This document shows positions 62,701-64,000 of a stretch of 64,000 nucleotides of DNA, piece by piece. The first letter of the stretch is position 1. The number at the start of each line of letters is the position of its first letter. The notes under the pieces were generated by a model. It was not told where the DNA came from and made no database searches. It saw nothing but the letters and a program-made list of their open reading frames with translations. The stretch covers positions 42,179-106,178 of the forward strand of contig JBGCEF010000033.1 in the NCBI GenBank assembly GCA_045106175.1, given 5' to 3'. This DNA comes from TMED27 sp045106175. GTDB taxonomy: Bacteria > Pseudomonadota > Alphaproteobacteria > Micavibrionales > Micavibrionaceae. The translations under genes and the position numbers were made by a program.

Positions 62701-63011
62701 CGGATATTCTGTCGTTTGATGGTGTGCAACAGCAAATTCAGAGTGAATATGATGATGCGAGATTAGGTCGTGCTGAAGAGCAGTATAATCAGTATGTGGA
62801 AGAGGGGACCCCTGTCGGTCCGAGAGCGACAGAAGCGTTTCGTTATTTCGCAGAAGGTGGTGGTGGCCGACCTGTTGATACGGGTACGCCTGCACAAGAA
62901 TTTGGTCCGACAGCGAGTGAGTTGACAGCGCCACAAGTGCAACAAGGTGATGTCGTACCGGGTGCGGCTCCTGTGGTTGTTCCCATTATTCCGCAAACCG
63001 GGGTACAATAA
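59790..63011 (+). CDS. Unrecognised large acidic protein (1,073 residues)
   Basis: The start is a TTG at 59790; the frame is closed just upstream and the first ATG lies at codon 18. The protein has no signal peptide or membrane helix. Residues 1-200 form a helical domain, 201-290 are a Glu/Pro/Asp-rich linker (for example ATPEPEEPPATEEEEAPVV), and the rest is mostly helical. Two segments share a pattern D-G-x4-N-E-Q-x-A-L (DGVWGVNEQNALL near 318 and DGRLDINEQRALQ near 546), reminiscent of peptidoglycan-binding repeats. It ends in a Pro/Val-rich tail. No family is recognised. Confidence 0.75.
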   Translation: MADLSEIPQTDIRALEQAMRFLGLPGITVDGNPEDISSVQLIPFLDRISRALGDSGVQFAQGNAFTETEFNDPEIFQARLADIQTAVEGFRDSPHLGLIREITSSTPDFGRIEQHLAAMGIEDPAGKALNIRRGLALGVDTVLYDGIPFVADGIIPTAEEGDPNFARLREILGDRAMDDIEQTVRVMDAAGQWIDVVSAMGPAVATPEPEEPPATEEEEAPVVDADPDGEGARVPDVEDAVIQDDGGATEAEEEPEPSIEPDGDTDVGIEGSGEPDPEPETEIDEGTSALDVLEAEEELARIERIRSVEATIGIVEPDGVWGVNEQNALLAYIADIQSEQEAWLGTKDGYLTSEFLAFIRGEYTDSNGNVLGSFTDEQRAFLDEIDALRFDIDDLLPEAPNVHTPIVIESAVDNVEQGLLRLVPLVQRELDAQRAQAEGLIESIQGGAASQMERDAAERVLRELSVKEPSEITPEDVTAMEEAQAVLDQSNIANNIGDFVDDFLGLGTTTLGQRMVEAGKSWSIDMVRGQLAGIHDLPSVDSFNIGDGRLDINEQRALQGVTYLLARRFGIGGNDNWHYTPELGQQLLARFGQLDDDEKLLLLSDEDRAAYDRITDEAAKATFLNERFEAEQARIVALIGSMDTLYEAGVLVPQRLYYAEDIAIPEVTHEIFDDYIMGNDDPHTGTPIAAATPEELNMLNVFVYEFTQGLDLSAIMDTDDEDYVFPAGLEPIDASLTMAQRFAAHFREGMDTQEMLGMIDTIPFGTDERREEIRTVVETASQAVARRKEEDPDVSVEILASIFGNAMEAGLTSMNEDPTMGSDYRFIGDRALVIDPRLGETIHPSSSINVQEVFDAHMLQNDNTYDDENDYDPTFFKDENGDIYVAAIDYESNVFTIQELDFGHWRQVVNSTPMQPGENRRDYLERLDDALGEVSGHDLMYQNNHDLYRQVTLMRGVAAHDFPDYMQSRSADILSFDGVQQQIQSEYDDARLGRAEEQYNQYVEEGTPVGPRATEAFRYFAEGGGGRPVDTGTPAQEFGPTASELTAPQVQQGDVVPGAAPVVVPIIPQTGVQ

Positions 63012-63071
63012 TTATATTGATCTGTTGCTTTATGCTTGCGGCTTTTTCACGATTACCGTTATCATATTAAT

Positions 63072-64000
63072 ATGAATGACGTTTCCCAAGATGCTCCCAA
63101 TGATATGCCTCTGCAGTCTTCCGCAGATGAAAACCGTTTAACGGCAGATGATTATGATGATTTTTTGGATGCGCTGGATCTTTTGTATTTACGGGGTAAT
63201 TTGAGTGCGCGTCTTAAATTTTTCGAAAATTGGCCTATCGCCGCACATTATATTTTTGGTGATGAGCTGATTGCTTTTGATCGTAATGGGACAACGGATA
63301 CTGAGCGGCGTGCAGCATTGGAAGATGCGGCGGAAGATAAACGCCTTGAGCTATTGGAACTTGTTGCAACACTAGAAGAAAAAAGTGTTGAGAAGAATGT
63401 TTTGCAAGCAGAGTATGTTGAACAGACGATTAAGATGCTTGGGCGTGATCTATCATTGTTGATGTATGCCACAAAATTTGTTGATCGTTATTGTCCGGAT
63501 ACATCGCCAGTTGCACCGCCGTTAGATGATGTCGTTGTAGATCAGCCCGTTAATACAAGCGCGGGAGTGTCGTCGCCTGCTGTCAAGGTTTCGCCGGACC
63601 CAGGAGATGTTCCAGATTCATTTGATACGCCGGGTGTTCAGCCGGTTAAAGTTAAACCAGTTATTGAGCCACTTGCTGATGATGCGCTTGATGGTATTCA
63701 ACCGATTTCTGTTGAACCGCAGGGTGTTAAGACAGTTTCAGAGACGCCGCTCACGACGCGTGATGCTGATCCTGTGAGTCAGGTAGAGGGATCGGTTGAA
63801 TCTTCACCAGTTCAACAGTCAACTGCGCCTGAACATTCTGTCGAGACTTCTGTTTCTGTTAATCCTGTAGCTCCAGTTTCATCTTCTTCGGGGTCGGTTT
63901 CGGTTGCTAGCCCTGTTTCACCTCCTCCTCCTTTACCTGCTGAGAAGGTGCCGTCTCCGGCTTCTATTGATCAGCAGTCCGCGACCCCTGTTCAGCAGGA
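63072..64000 (+). CDS. Partial unrecognised acidic, Pro/Ser-rich protein
   Basis: The frame opens with ATG at 63072 (MNDVSQDAPNDMPLQSS) and is still open at the window end after 309 codons. The first 150 residues are helical and include a likely coiled coil (RRAALEDAAEDKRLELLELV, then ATLEEKSVEKNVLQAEYVEQ), followed by a long low-complexity part rich in Val, Pro, Ser and Glu (PVAPPLDDVVVD, VSPPPPLPAEK). It follows the 1,073-residue gene after 60 bases and shares its acidic, unstructured style, so the two are probably co-transcribed. No family is recognised. Confidence 0.7.
   Translation, partial: MNDVSQDAPNDMPLQSSADENRLTADDYDDFLDALDLLYLRGNLSARLKFFENWPIAAHYIFGDELIAFDRNGTTDTERRAALEDAAEDKRLELLELVATLEEKSVEKNVLQAEYVEQTIKMLGRDLSLLMYATKFVDRYCPDTSPVAPPLDDVVVDQPVNTSAGVSSPAVKVSPDPGDVPDSFDTPGVQPVKVKPVIEPLADDALDGIQPISVEPQGVKTVSETPLTTRDADPVSQVEGSVESSPVQQSTAPEHSVETSVSVNPVAPVSSSSGSVSVASPVSPPPPLPAEKVPSPASIDQQSATPVQQ

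Noticed and set aside
1..64000. CRISPR arrays, integrated phage, insertion sequences, toxin-antitoxin pairs
   Set aside because: I saw no regularly spaced repeats, transposase or integrase motifs, phage structural genes or typical toxin-antitoxin pairs in the window.

Overview
The window looks like a chromosomal segment of an alphaproteobacterium with moderately AT-rich DNA. Supporting marks are the large (about 1,600-residue) NAD-glutamate dehydrogenase, an aa3-type cytochrome oxidase cluster (coxB-coxA ... ctaB-coxF-ctaG-ctaE-DUF983-surf1), an IalB-family protein, a DUF1674/SDHAF4 succinate dehydrogenase assembly factor, eukaryote-like NADP isocitrate dehydrogenase, RNase E with a long insertion in its S1 domain, and the rsmB-rpe-heparinase-like and cvpA-purF neighbourhoods. 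One trait is atypical for that class: cytochrome c maturation appears to use System II (ResB/CcsA/TlpA at 25703-29228), whereas most alphaproteobacteria use System I (Ccm). I cannot name the genus; a deep-branching or Micavibrio-like lineage is a guess.

Layout. 1-3284 (minus): a partial PAS-like protein, a secreted redoxin and a DsbD/ScsB thiol transporter. 3382-10032 (plus): acetoacetyl-CoA synthetase, a class I aminotransferase preceded by a possible Ala-rich leader ORF, a SpoU rRNA/tRNA methyltransferase, an IalB protein and an M23 peptidase. 10029-18398 (minus): the cytochrome oxidase cluster with its assembly factors, ending with rsmE upstream. 18409-19845 (plus): UbiA and a small protein with a doubtful start. 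19848-24647 (minus): NAD-GDH. 24735-30209: SRAP protein, a membrane protein, the System II cytochrome c cluster, a DUF4197 lipoprotein and the 4.5S SRP RNA on the minus strand. 30338-43747 (plus): dnaX-ybaB, SDR, xthA, chorismate mutase, rsmB, rpe, heparinase-like, EAL protein, radA, cvpA, purF and a membrane protein. 43751-48024 (minus): der-bamB-yfgM and a second redoxin. 48064-56641: icd, an L,D-transpeptidase, AmiC-type amidase, an ATP-grasp ligase and RNase E. 56647-64000: mostly unrecognised genes, including a 1,073-residue acidic protein followed by a related-looking partial gene, a glycosyltransferase and a strongly structured non-coding stretch.

Functional links. Respiration dominates the left half: heme O synthesis (CtaB), CuA/CuB delivery (CtaG, SURF1), ubiquinone side-chain attachment (UbiA), cytochrome c maturation and the reductant supply for it (DsbD, TlpA, redoxins). 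The right half holds cell-envelope maintenance (M23 peptidase, L,D-transpeptidase, amidase, BamB/YfgM) and information processing (DnaX, RadA, XthA, RsmB, RsmE, RNase E, Der, SRP RNA).

The most interesting non-genic signals are: a multi-stem RNA-like element ending in a T8 tract with two competing 3' partners (57695-57871); a nested hairpin upstream of rne (53785-53870); a perfect 14-bp inverted repeat touching the Shine-Dalgarno of der (45198-45277); and hairpins just before the start codons of ctaG and of the unknown gene inside the cox cluster. I saw no tRNA, 16S/23S/5S rRNA, CRISPR array, insertion sequence, phage module or toxin-antitoxin pair.
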